In this document: piece by piece, positions 32,919 to 43,798 of the stretch
How positions within the stretch are numbered: position 1 is the stretch's first letter
Layout: every line of letters begins with the position of its first letter
Assembly: GCA_030848705.1 (NCBI GenBank)
Contig: JAUIZM010000017.1
Coordinates: 62,001 to 126,000 of the forward strand
Length of the DNA stretch: 64,000 bases
Source: Heracleum sosnowskyi
Taxonomy: Eukaryota; Streptophyta; Magnoliopsida; Apiales; Apiaceae
Direction: 5' to 3'
Position numbers and translations under genes: made by a program
Notes under the pieces: generated by a model
What the model was told of the DNA's origin: nothing
Database searches by the model: none
What the model saw: the letters and a program-made list of their open reading frames with translations, nothing else

Positions 32919-34171
32919 ATGGCTGGAGAATTTGTTATCACTAAAACGAATCACGTCTCGTTTCAAAACGTGCAATCCATCACGAACTTACAGTTTCGTG
33001 CATGGGCACAATTTTTGAACTCAAATTCACTAGTGGCTTATGCTTTAAGTACTCCTGCGGTTCTTTGTGTTGATCAATTAACCGCACTGTACACCACTGC
33101 CACTGACACATCAGAAGATAATGTGTTAGCCTTTAGTTTTGTTGTGCCAGGGGCAGAACCATAAGGGTGACAGAACAAGATGTGAATAGAATTCTTCGTT
33201 TTCCATCAGAAAATCTTGTTCCTGATCCCATAACTGAGGAAATACATGCTTTCTTCACTCTTATTAGAAGTCAGCAACCCAACTTCTTTGTAAGAGAGTT
33301 TTTAAAGCATCACTTGACTAAGCACCGGAACTTTTTCTTTCACACACTCATACATGTTTTTACTGCTAAAATTACAAATCTGCATGGCATTCCTCTATTT
33401 CTTCAAAATTTAGGGTTTGTTATTGCTAACAATAGGCATATTAACATTGGTAGACTTGTGATTGATCAGATAATCCAGAGCATGGGACCTTTGGAAGAAA
33501 GAACAGGGCAATTTCATATGCTTTGTTTCTATCCAAGGTTTCTACAATTAATTTTGGATGATGTGTTAACGGGTGAAGAGAATGAGATATTTGCAGATGA
33601 GGAGAAGATGGAGTGTATGAAGATGAAGAGCAATGCTATAACAACTCTAATCAAGAAGAATCATATTCCAGGGGTGCCTACTGTTATCACAGATTATCTT
33701 CGAACGGTACCCCTACCACTTCTACCCCCAGGGGAACAAGTAAACCAAGGTATAAATCCTGAACATGTTGTTCCTCAATAACCTGCACCCATGGACATAG
33801 ATCCAGTAATAGAGCCTTCAGTGGCCATTCCTGACCAAGAGGTTGAAAACCAACAGCCTCTAACCACGGTCATAGAGCCTTTGAAAGAGCCAAATGAAGC
33901 TGAAACAGAAGCTCATACCCCTACTATACCACCCACTCAAATAACTGAGAGTGTAGAGGGAGTCAGTGCCAAAGCTGCACCAAATAAGGAGAAACACCCT
34001 TCAACAACAGCTCTGCCTTCTGCTAAGAGAAGAAAACTTCAAACCAAGGCAACCGTTGAACCTTCATTACCTTCTTTCACCGAGACTCTTACAGATTTTT
34101 CTGAAGCTGATTGGGCAGCGATAACCAAAGCTATATCCGAACTCCTTCCCCAAACAAAAATGAAAAATTGA
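32919..34171 (+). pseudogene. Additional ORF of the copia element, N-terminal and middle part
   Basis: Start chosen at ATG 32919 (MAGEFVITKTNHVSFQNVQS). A frameshift near 33163 joins AFSFVVPGAEP to VTEQDVNRILRFPSENLVP; then TLIHVFTAKITNLHGIPLF, LGFVIANNRHINIGRLVID, MGPLEERTGQFHMLCFYPRF. A stop near 33779 is followed by an acidic, proline/threonine-rich linker up to about 34171. No signal peptide or membrane helix is evident, so I do not call it an envelope protein. The fold looks globular and helical, in style like plant retroelement 'extra' proteins of unknown function. Position 3' of pol resembles the additional ORF of SIRE-type elements. Confidence 0.65.
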
Positions 34172-35000
34172 CGGAAGCATCTATTTCTCCGACCATATTA
34201 CGGTCAAGACCACTGGGTGAAGGTTCTTTAATGAACCAAGAGTCTTCATAGAGAAGGCTCTGACCCAAATTCACAATCTAAAGGGTCATTGCCTAACTCC
34301 CCAGATGGAACATATCTAGATCCTTCGGGTACAGGGTCTAACGTAGGTGTAGATCGGCAACTCGATAACAATGAATCAATTTCATTTGAGGAGTTACCTG
34401 AGGTAATGTCTTCACAGACAATAGAGGGAGTTTCAGGGCCTCTGCTGTCTATAAAGCCTGATTCTAACCCCCCATAGATTCAAACTCTGGATCCTGTTAA
34501 GGATAAATCATCGCAAGATGATCAACAACTTGGTTTAACCAAGGACGGGTACTTGTGAAGCCCCATTGCACCACTGATGACCTCCTTAAGTAAGGCTACG
34601 GTGATTTCTGTAGCAGGTACACAAAGAGCAAAGGGATTGAGTGAAACAAAAACACGAACACCTGGCCTGAGTGGGAAAGGAAAAATGAGTGAAACACCAA
34701 CAGAAACATTGAGTGAACACCCAGTGCCAAATGTGAGGAGTGACACCCAAACCTTGGTAAACATTGATGATCTGCTACCGCCAACAGAACGAGAAATACA
34801 AGTTCAATCCACTCTTAAGGAGATGACAGTTCATGACAGGGAGGGAAACCCTTTATTCAAAGTCCCTCTCAGACTTTCTTTTGCCTTTTTGACAGTTCAT
34901 GACAGAGAGGGAAACTCTTAAGAAGACTTTCATGACAGAGAGGGAAACCCTTTAAGGAGGCCAAGCTAATGCTTCTTTATCTTTAATTCAACAGAAGATT
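34172..35000 (+). pseudogene. Additional ORF, low-complexity middle region, degraded
   Basis: Frames at 34289-34477 and 34577-34921 are serine/threonine/proline-rich, interrupted by stops. A short unit TTCATGACAGAGAGGGAAAC occurs three times between 34826 and 34952. Confidence 0.5.
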
Positions 35001-36646
35001 GACTTGGCTGCAGCTGATTCCAGAAGAACATATAGAGCATTGAGCAGTGCATCTGGCACGATAACAGGTACAAATGAGGTTGTGGACTCACTGAAGAAGG
35101 ATGCAATGGAAGAACTCATCGAATTAAGAACAGACGTCAAGTACCTAAGAGATGGATTTATAAATGAAGTGCATGTTTTACAACAAGGTCAAGAATCTCT
35201 ATCTGAGGACATTCTGGTGATCCGGGATGGTCAAGCTAAGGTCAAAGATGCAATGAATACTTTGTCAAGATTGGAATCTCGCCTCAATAAAAGATTGGAT
35301 ATAATGGAGCAGACTACCAACTCAAGACTAAACAAATTGGACAAAAAACTTGCATCTATGAAAGAGATGACCAAAGACATTGCTTTGTTTATGGAGAATC
35401 AAGGTGACGGTCTGGAGTCAATATGGAATATGATCAAAAATCAACAAGCTGGCCCGTCAACCCACTATGCTGAGGATAACTTCACAGAGGATTACTCAAC
35501 TAAGGGGGAGATGGGAGCAGTAATGGAAACACCTATTCCAGTGAGACAATATTGGATTGAGGAACTTGAATAAGAAGCAATCGGAGAGGAGTTTGAATTT
35601 CTAAATGAGCCATCAATAGAAGGCATGAATCGTATTATCTGGAGCCGATTGAACATCCAATCCTTGATGATATTATGGAAGAAGATGCTGAAGCAAACCC
35701 TCTGTCAATTGAGCAAGAAGCCGCCTTGGAGAGATTAAAAGCTGAAAAAGCAGAAAGAGAAGCAAGGCAAGCTCAGAAGGAAAAACACCAAGCAGTTCTA
35801 AGGAGTGAAAAGCTGAAAAGGTTCAAAATGTATAATGAGATAAGGAAGAAGAAGTTGTTAGATTTGACATAAAAGCAAGGAAAGGACTAGGAGATGGCTT
35901 ACAAACCATTTTACGGAGTTGAAGACGGATTAGAAGTCAATGACAATGCTGATGTGGAAGTGATCATTCAGGACATCAGAAGTGCAAATCATGACAGTCA
36001 GACTTATTTCACTGCATTGAGACAATCTCTTATCTACCTGAAGGCTGGAGTAAAAGCAAATGGTGCATGGAACATAATAATCAGTTTCATTGATAGAGGT
36101 ACATTTGTGATATCCACGAAGTTTTTCGAACAGAGAACATACATAGAATTGCAGGTGATACTCATTAAGATCCAGAGAAGCACAAAGCTAAATGAACTTC
36201 TCCGTGAGCATGTTAAGGAGATCTTAATGAAAGCCAGTCCAGAGGTAACTGAAGACCCTCCAATGGTAAGATTTATGAAGAACGGCTTGTTCAGAATCTG
36301 CTATATTGATGAGCAAAAACTATAGGATTACCCAAATAACTATCTGGTATTAGTTGAGAAGTACTTAAGATCCACTGGATTCAACACTACTGAGAAGACT
36401 AAAGTTGCAGACACTCTAAAGAGCTATCTCATGGAGAATATGCCTTAATACAGGAAGAGAGTGGAAAGAGGATTGGAAGTGCATCCCAGACTACCAACCA
36501 TGCCAAAGCAGAATCAGAAAGATGTCAGCATTGCATGGGTGTGGGTTGGAGTGGGTCAAGAGGTTGAGTACATTGGAAGACACATCATAGGAGCAATCCT
36601 AAAACCTGGAGAACCACTGCACTATCCATCAGTGATTGATTATTGA
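35001..36646 (+). pseudogene. Additional ORF of the copia element, coiled-coil and C-terminal part (right copy)
   Basis: 35004-35573: a helical region with heptad-like spacing (LRTDVKYLRDGFINEVHVL, LSRLESRLNKRLDIMEQTT, LNKLDKKLASMKEM), likely a coiled coil for oligomerisation. Then an acidic segment with a stop at 35571, a charged helix (KAEKAEREARQAQKEKHQ), and the C-terminal part 35894-36646 with stops at 36325 and 36447. It ends HYPSVIDY as in the left copy. The left copy (23772-24985) lacks everything before residue stretch SIWNMIKNQQAG. Including 32919-34171 the whole ORF would have spanned about 3.7 kb. Confidence 0.7.
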
Positions 36647-36921
36647 GCAGCAAATTCTAATCATGTAGCTGAAGAAGGTGAGATCATAATGGACTGAAGA
36701 TGAAGCAAAGAACAATCTGCTCAGGCTAGAGGGGCAACTTCATTGTTAAACTTTTTACTGTTCTTTGTAAATTAGAAATCTGGAAATGTAAATATTTAAT
36801 CTAGAATGCAATTAATATTATCAATCTGTCATACTTTAATTAGTTTCGTATTTCCATTGGTTAGTTGAGTTATCCTCTAGGTATTTGCTTGTCGAACTCT
36901 AACAATCATATAGGGAGAGAT

Positions 36922-38174
36922 TGTAAAGCATAATGTAACATAATATGTAACAGAGATAACTACAACTCAACAACAGGAACAAGACAGACAATAATATTAA
37001 ATGAAGCACAGAAATCTAAAAGAAAAGAAGAAATGGTAAACTCAAGAAATCAAAATATGGTATGTATTCTTAAAGTCCGTAAACAGGTCACGGAAAGAAG
37101 TTCATTAATATGTTCAGGCCTCAGTGACAAATAAAGAAACACGACTATCAAGACTACAGAAACATTATTATGATACAGAGTTAGGACCAGAGGATTTCAA
37201 TGATTTTATAATGAAACAACCAAGACGGCAAAGGACTTATCAATTGTATTTTATTGAAGACATAGATGTTTTGATCAAGTGTTAGTCACCTGTGAACCAG
37301 ACCAGTTGCGCCAGTTGTCAGAACTAAGAAGATCAACATATTTATCGTCTCAGAAGAAACTGATTTAAGTCAGACCTGAAACATCCTGGAAGTTAAAAGA
37401 AATTTATAAGGTATGTTTAGGTTAAATTGAAGTGCAATATGCGTGCTGCAAAAAGGTAGAATCTTCAAGGATCAAACTGTAAGAAAGGGAATTCGATAGT
37501 TTTCCTTTTTGAAAACTATCGAAAGATAAAAGAAGATTTTGGTAAAAACCATTTCGATAGTTTCTTAAAAAGAAACCATCGAAGTGGGCAGAAAGATAAA
37601 GTTTGATAGTTTTATTTTTAAAACTGTCGAACTTATCTAAGGAAAACAAGTTATTTCTTTCGATAGATTTTTATTAAAATCTATCGAATGAGACAAATAT
37701 CTTGTCCTTGATAGTTTTTCAAATGGAGCAGGTAGTATGCATTCGAAGATGTCAGAAGGTTGGTGAGGAAATGGACGGTCAGGATTTAATCTAAGCCTTC
37801 GATACTTTTTCCTAAAAACTACTATTTGAGAATTGAAGACACTATCTTCATAAGTTGTTGTTGCAGAAGATCATTTACGAGAAGAAGTTAAGAACTTGAG
37901 AATTACACAGAGAAATTAATAGTGCCTTAAATTCTATCATTGTATTGATTACTGTAACCTGAACTCATTGAAGCTAATCCTACGGATTAGAATTGTAGCA
38001 CCCTTCGTGGTTTATATTTATAAAACGATATATTCCCCGACTCGTGTTTTGATTTGGTAAATTTGATTTCGGACAAAAACACATATAATTATCCGCAAAC
38101 GAAATCGAATAATTTGTGAGTATCGTATTCAACCCCCCCCCCCCCCCCCCCTCTACGATACTTTGGGCCTAACA
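36922..38174 (+). repeat. Copia LTR (right)
   Basis: 1253 bp, TGTAAAGC...GGGCCTAACA, with the hairpin array at about 37492-37690 and a run of about 18 C at 38136. Ends directly at the gypsy RT sequence (VVPKKG on the minus strand). Confidence 0.92.
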
Positions 38175-38606
38175 ACCCTTCTTAGGTACAACATGAATTG
38201 GACTAACCAATTTACTATGTGGAGCAGAGTATATAATGTCAGCATCTAACAACTTAGTTATCTCTTTCTTAACCATATCTTGAAAATTAGGATTTAATCT
38301 TCTTTGTCCCTCAATCACGGGTTTATGATTATCTTTTAATGAAATCCTATGCATGCAAAGAGCAGGGCTAATTCCCTTGAGATCTTTAATTGTCCAACCA
38401 ATAGATGATTTAAACTTCTTTAGCACATGTAACAATTTATCCAATTCATCATCACTAAGCAAAGAAGATATTATCACAGGATAAGTATCATTAGGACCAA
38501 GAAAAGCATAACTTAGATTAGAAGGAAGGGGTTTAAGTTCTACCTGAGGTGCCTCTGAAATTGAAAGTGCCATCAAGTGCAAGTGAATCTCCAACTTCTT
38601 TATCAT
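38175..38606 (-). pseudogene. Ty3/gypsy reverse transcriptase, N-terminal start only
   Basis: Shows VELKPLPSNLSYAFLG, IGWTIKDLKGISPALCMHRI, KPVIEGQRRLNPNFQDMVKK, and ends at SPIHVVPKKG next to the copia LTR. In Athila/Tat elements the palm with the catalytic aspartates would follow; it is not found at the other side of the insertion. Confidence 0.9.
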
Positions 38607-38607
38607 C

Positions 38608-39168
38608 TCAGGCGTCTTTCACTTCCGATAAGTCCGCATCTCCATGACTTATGATCTCATCCACTATGTCAACAGTGAAACATGTAGCATCAAATGAAGG
38701 CATCTTCATAGCTTTGTTGAGATCGAACTCAACCTTTTCATCACCAACATTCAAAGTTAGTTTACCAGCTTTGACATCAATTGTGGTTCCAGCAGTATCC
38801 AAGAATGGTCTTCCTAAGATAAAGGGCATCTCAACATCTTCATCCATCTCCAATACCACAAAATCACAAGGGATGAAGAATTTATCCACTTTGACGAGTA
38901 CATCCTCAATGACTCCCAAAGGATACTTGATAGTACGATCTGCCAGTTGAAGTGAGATTCTTGTCTTTTTGAGCTCTCCAAGACCAAGTCTTCTGCAAAT
39001 GGAGTGTGGCATCAAACTTACACTAGCCCCTAGATCACACAAGGCTTTAATGTTCTCTATTTTCCCAATAGTGCATGGCAAAGAAAAGCTTCCAGGATTC
39101 TTTAGCTTCTGCGGAATTGATTTTTGTATGACTGCACTACACTCCGCATTAAGAATAATAGTTTCCAC
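38608..39168 (-). pseudogene. Ty3/gypsy aspartic protease
   Basis: An open frame of about 186 codons with the active-site motif ALCDLGASVSLMP (DLGAS in place of DTGAS, common in Athila/Tat elements), LADRTIKYPLGVIEDVLVKV and MPFILGRPFLDTAGTTIDV. The protease would cut the Gag-Pol polyprotein. It is the best preserved domain of this element, but the flanking frames are broken. Confidence 0.88.
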
Positions 39169-39171
39169 ATC

Positions 39172-41034
39172 TTAAAGTTTTCGCTTTCTAGACAACATCT
39201 CCTTCAAAAATTTGGCATAGAGTGGCATTTGGGCCAAAGCATCAGCAAAAGGAATATTTATATGTAATTGCCGAAAGATTTGCAAGAACTTCGCATATTG
39301 TTTCTCCAATTGCTTGTTATGAAGTCTTTGAGAAAAAGGAATTGGAGGCACATATGGTTTCAAAGGTACCTTTGGTACAATTTCTTCTTCCTTTTGCTCC
39401 TCGTTCACCTTCTCTGAATTTTCCACTTCAGCCTCTACTAACTCATCTTCCTTTGAAATGGCTTTCTCCTTAGACTTGATAGCCTCTATTTCTGGCAATT
39501 CTCTTCCATTCCTCAAGGTGATAGCCTTGCAATGTTCCTTACCATTTGGGTTTGGTTGAGTAGGGAGCGAACCTTGATCACAGACTCTAACCTTGTTAGC
39601 AATTTGACCAATTTGCGTTTCCAACATCTTTTGAGAAGAAGCCATCAGATCAAGTCTTGACTCGACCTTTTCAAATTTAGTCTCCATGTTGGCAAAGGCT
39701 CCAGTAGTCCCTTGTATCATTTTATTAAGTGAAACTTCCCAATCAACAGGTTCTTTTTTTTCTTTTAGTGGAGTTTGATATTGATGTTGTCCTTGATACT
39801 TCTGTCGTGGTTGAAAATCGGGAGGTTAATTTTGCTTTGGAACTGCATATGATGGATTAACAACATGATTGCTGATCTAAGAAAGATTATTGTTGGGCCT
39901 CTAATTTGGATTGTAGTAAAAATTATTCTGAACAGACCATGTCTGTCTTCCCTGAATAAAAGATGCTTCATCTGGGAATTGTGGTGCATATGAATACTGA
40001 TCAACACCATAATCGTTATACCCTTCTGCTGGAGAAGAAATAGCATTAACATTCGCCCTTTGTCCACGTACCTCTTGAGTAAGGGCATCCAATTTAAGAG
40101 TCAACAAGTTCATCATCTCAGTATCTTGTGTTGATTTAAATGTGCTCGTCCCACTAGGTGCCCAAGAATAATTATTTGATGCCAATTCCTCAAGAAATGC
40201 TTTAGCCTTATGTACTGGTGATTTCTTGAAGTCTCCTCCTGCCGCCACATCCAAACTCAAATGAACATCTGCATTCAAAGATCCATAAAAAGTACTCAGA
40301 ATCATCCACTCCGTACAACCGTGATGTGGGCATTTTCTCAACAGTGCTTTGTCTCTCTCCCATGCCTGATACAAGCCTTCTCCTGGTTGTGTTTTGAAGC
40401 TCAGAATGTGTGTCCTCATTTGTTGAGTCTTGTCATAGGGATAGTATTTGGACAAGAACTCGGTAGAAAGACTTTCCCAAATAGCAATTGCAGTTTCTGG
40501 TAACTGTTGAAACCATTACAATGCTCTTCCCTTTATAGAGTAGGGAAACATGTGAAGACGAATTTGATCTACAGTTACTCCAGTGATTCTGAATGAACCA
40601 CACATTTGTACGAAGTGCTCTAGATGACGGTGTGGATCCTCTCTCTCAATATCTCCTTCAAAAGCAGAGTTGCTCACCATCTGAATTAAGCTTGGATTGA
40701 TGTTGTATTGAGGTGAATCGATCTCAGGAGTCTTGTAGATGCAGTTCCCAGGTTTAGGAGTCTCATAATCCCGAATGGATGTTTCATCGAGAACAACAAC
40801 TTCACGTTTCTCGGCATCCCCCATCTTAGATTTCTCTTTTCTTAGTTTTGCCTCTCGCCTTAAAGCTAAAAAAGTGCGTTCAATTTCTGGATCAAATTCT
40901 AAATTTCCAGCACTTGTAAAACGTATCATGCAAGAGTTGTAACACCTGAAAAGAGGAAACCAATAAGATAGATCTTGGAAACAAATTATATAAATTCTAA
41001 ACAATAAGAAATAATTAACATTGTTGTCTTCCAT
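39172..41034 (-). pseudogene. Ty3/gypsy Gag, interrupted by stops
   Basis: Starts near 41034, shortly after the PBS. Contains IDSPQYNINPSLIQMVSNSA, DPHRHLEHFVQMCGSFRITG and LHMFPYSIKGRAL, a stop near 40516, then ESLSTEFLSKYYPYDKT, FKTQPGEGLYQAWERDKALL, the retrotransposon Gag core. Stops near 39900 and 39826 break the linker, after which a lysine/glutamate-rich C-terminal part (39720-39172) ends with YAKFLKEMLSRKRKL next to the protease. Gag forms the particle around element RNA. Confidence 0.9.
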
Positions 41035-41038
41035 GGCA

Positions 41039-41050
41039 GCGGCGCCAATT
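41039..41050 (-). other. Ty3/gypsy primer-binding site
   Basis: On the minus strand the LTR end ...CATCAACA is followed by AA and TTGGCGCCGCTGCC, the Asp-tRNA-type PBS frequent in Athila/Tat elements. Confidence 0.8.
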
Positions 41051-42312
41051 TGTTGATGTATACTTTTATGATAGTTCGTTCGCAGGGAAGGACTTAAATC
41101 AATATCAATTCAAGTTTTAATCTCTTAATATCTAGAAGTGTGTAGGAATAATTGGTGTGTTTGTTACTAACTGAATTAAGTTAATAAAAGCAATTAAAAC
41201 TAAGATTTATTGGTGAGGAAAAGCAACCTGAGAACTAGGGTTCTTCAATTGGTTCAATGAATGTTGATATTTCGCGATATGTACTTCTCGTACTCTGCTA
41301 AAAACAATTCTTCTGAATTTTACTTTGTTCTCTCCCAAGAAAGGAAATAGTGCCTACAACTTTATCTCAAAAGTCACTCCCATGATCAATCGAAATATAA
41401 ATTATAAACTATTAAGACCCCAGAATTATAAGTTTCATAGCTCACATATCAATCTCTCGGTCTAATAATTGAACTATGTCTACCAAATCATGAACAAGAA
41501 TTATGACTCCTCTCCTGATTCGTTATAATTCCTATAGATACAATTAAAGGTTCGCGACTCCCTTAATTGTGTTAAGTCCCCAATGATAGATTAGCAAAAG
41601 TAGAGAATTCGCAATACAATCAAACAAACATATACAACCAACGAATACTACCCAATTCTCGGATTAGAGAATTAGTTACCCATGAAAGATAAAAAAACTC
41701 AAACATAGATTAATGGGTAAAATCATGATTACAAGAGTTTAGAGTAAGAAAATACAACTTGAAATATCCTTCAAGGCTTGGAGTGAATCTTTTCAATCCT
41801 TGCTCTACAATTCTCTCTCAAAGTATTTCTCTCTCATGTCCAATCTATCATACGGCTCTCCCCACGATACATGTAAAAACCTAATATATATGTTAACATA
41901 CTTGAATGGGCTTTTTAAGTGTTTTAAAAGATGTAGGAAAGTGTTACAAGACCAATTAAGAAAGTCTCAAAATATTAATTCCCGTCATATTTCAAGGCCT
42001 TGAGATTCAGAGTAAAGGCCTTGAGCTTCGCTTCTGTTTCTGTAAAGGCCTTGAGTTTCAAACTAAAGGCCTTGAGTTTTTCAATGAACACTTCAAAACA
42101 TCTCTTAGACTCTCCACCAAAGCATTACTTCTTCGTGGCTCCTCTTCCAACGATCATTCATATCTTCTAATCCTACAATCACCAAGAAAAGCATAACTTA
42201 GCACTATTCAAATAAACAACCACTAATACTAGTAATCAAGGACAATTTCTTTACAAAACAAGTATAAATGAGATTATATTTGATATAAAACTTATATATA
42301 TATCATGCATCA
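41051..42312 (-). repeat. Ty3/gypsy 5' LTR
   Basis: On the plus strand it runs from TGTTGATGTATAC to ATCATGCATCA, about 1.26 kb. AAAGGCCTTGAG is repeated four times between about 41990 and 42080. Only its terminal 230 bp recurs at 21893-22118. Confidence 0.8.
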
Positions 42313-42764
42313 ATGACCTACAAGAAACAAAATCAAGTAACCATATAATCAAAACTTCATTTCACTTTAATATAATACATGTAGATCAGTTGTCATACAA
42401 AAACATAAATTTTGTTGTTAGTCATATTATACTATCCAAGTATACTTCTAAACAGCCAGTAACCTTCCAAAACTAACTGATGGCATACAATCCAAACATA
42501 CTAAAGGTATCTAACTAAGAACATGGTAACCAACAGAATTTAAATCAGTGCGGAACATATTTGTCAAATGTACATCTGTAGCCACAAAATACATGAGAGA
42601 TACATTAAATTCTATCACAAAATGCAACCAAATATATCACAAAATCGTGGCCTAGTAAACTCAAAATATAATTTGTTTTCCATTGCTATAACTATAAGGC
42701 TATTAGATACCGCATTTAGAGTTTACACTATTCTAAAAAACACACATTATTTGTGAGAGATTGG
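42313..42764 (+). repeat. Diverged copy of flanking repeat X
   Basis: Begins ATGACCTACAAGAAAC directly at the LTR and is a diverged match to the interior of 43281-43798 (from 43321 on). The last 14 or so bases (42765-42778) form a G-run. Confidence 0.65.
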
Positions 42765-42814
42765 GGGGGGGGGGGGGGCTGTTACCACAAGGGGTTATTG
42801 GGCTTGTTGCTCGT

Positions 42815-43277
42815 TGTTATGCCACATTTTGGCATAGTCTCAAATTTCTCCGTTTAATAATTATTAATTCAGATTAATAATTAATTACTTGAACACTAAG
42901 TAATATCCTCTCTCTGAAACTAGGAAAGAATCAATCTCAATCAACGAATAACGGAAAATATCCCCAAACGATATCCTTCAAATCAGGAAGATATCACAAC
43001 GCCAAGATAATGCAAGATAAAATCTGTAATTGCCCACATTAACGAAGTTTATCCCTAAAGTCTCTCCGGGATAAACATAATTGCATAGAATTGCGTGGGC
43101 TTGATCCAATATAAATTGGTACACAAGCATCTTGGCAAAAGGAATCCGATATCCGAGACAAATCGAGACACCTCTGAAGTCCAGCCTCCAAACATCCAAA
43201 AATCCAAAATCCCCCTATTTTCATATATCGTTATTTCAACAACCTCTGATTCGTGTTGTTACGAAATTTTTCCAACA
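42815..43277 (+). repeat. LTR of a non-coding LTR element (copy a)
   Basis: Begins TGTTATGCCACATTTTGGCA and ends TTACGAAATTTTTCCAACA; matches 45585-46085 with small indels. Confidence 0.75.
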
Positions 43278-43280
43278 ACA

Positions 43281-43798
43281 CTCATGTTCAACTTGTAAAG
43301 ACTTGTGCATAAGTGCATTTCATGACCTACAAGAAACAAAAATCATGTAACCACATTAATATCACAACTTCATTTCGCTCTAATATCATATATAGATCCG
43401 TTGTCATATAAAGTCATCACTTCAAAACAACAATTTACCCTTCCAAAACTAACTATTGGCATACATTCCAAACATATCAAAGGCATCTAACCAAAAAAAA
43501 TGCAACCAAAACAATTTACTTTAAACTTAATTTTTTTACCATAATTTAACCCTCACAGCTACATTTTTCTAGTTCCACCACTGTTTCTTTGGAATTATGC
43601 TGAGTACGTATTTAAATTTATTTATGCATTGTTAATGTTTTTGTTTATGACACAATAATTTATTTTTTAAAGTAATTTAGAAATATATAATTATATAGTT
43701 AAAATATTTGAAGTTACGTGCAGAAAAATTAAACACCGTAAATTCACAATTTCTTGACAATCTTGACAATCTCGACTCCACTTTTAGAAAATTGAACC
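43281..43798 (+). repeat. Repeat X, copy 1 (518 bp)
   Basis: Appears identical over its whole length to 46089-46606. Each copy directly follows an LTR copy. Non-coding. Confidence 0.9.

Larger units (their letters stand above)
23092..38174 (+). mobile_element. Composite Ty1/copia (SIRE-like) insertion within the gypsy element
   Basis: Order: LTR fragment of another copia family (23092-23771); 3' part of an internal region (23772-25260); LTR (25261-26530); internal region with gag-pol and an additional ORF (26531-36921); LTR (36922-38174). Element LTRs begin TGTAAAGC and the 3' LTR ends GGGCCTAACA. The central LTR is preceded by a polypurine tract and followed by a PBS, so it separates two tandem copies, of which the left one is truncated. 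No matching 5-bp target duplication is visible at the outer ends (GACAA and ACCCT), in line with loss of flanking DNA. Confidence 0.8.
21885..42312 (-). mobile_element. Ty3/gypsy (Athila/Tat-like) retrotransposon, split by a copia insertion
   Basis: Order on the minus strand: LTR (42312-41051), primer-binding site, gag, protease, start of reverse transcriptase, then the copia composite (38174-23092), then integrase (23091-22252) and a remnant of the 3' LTR. Lineage is judged from the PBS TTGGCGCCGCTGCC, the RT stretch with QRRLNPN and VVPKKG, and the GGGAGGCAACCCGAG motif after the integrase. Most of RT, RNase H and the integrase N-terminus are missing, and several stops are present, so it is inactive. 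Confidence 0.88.

Noticed and set aside
32919..36646. Envelope (env-like) gene of a retrovirus-like element
   Set aside because: Position fits, but no signal peptide, membrane helix or cleavage motif is seen; called an additional ORF of unknown role.
23772..38174. 2.75-kb direct repeats read as one pair of giant LTRs
   Set aside because: A polypurine tract and TGTAAAGC start lie inside each repeat, and coding sequence fills the part before it. The true LTRs are 1.25-1.27 kb.
42978..43350. ORFs in both directions within the non-coding LTR and repeat X
   Set aside because: Present identically in both LTR copies and in overlapping frames; no protein-family features.
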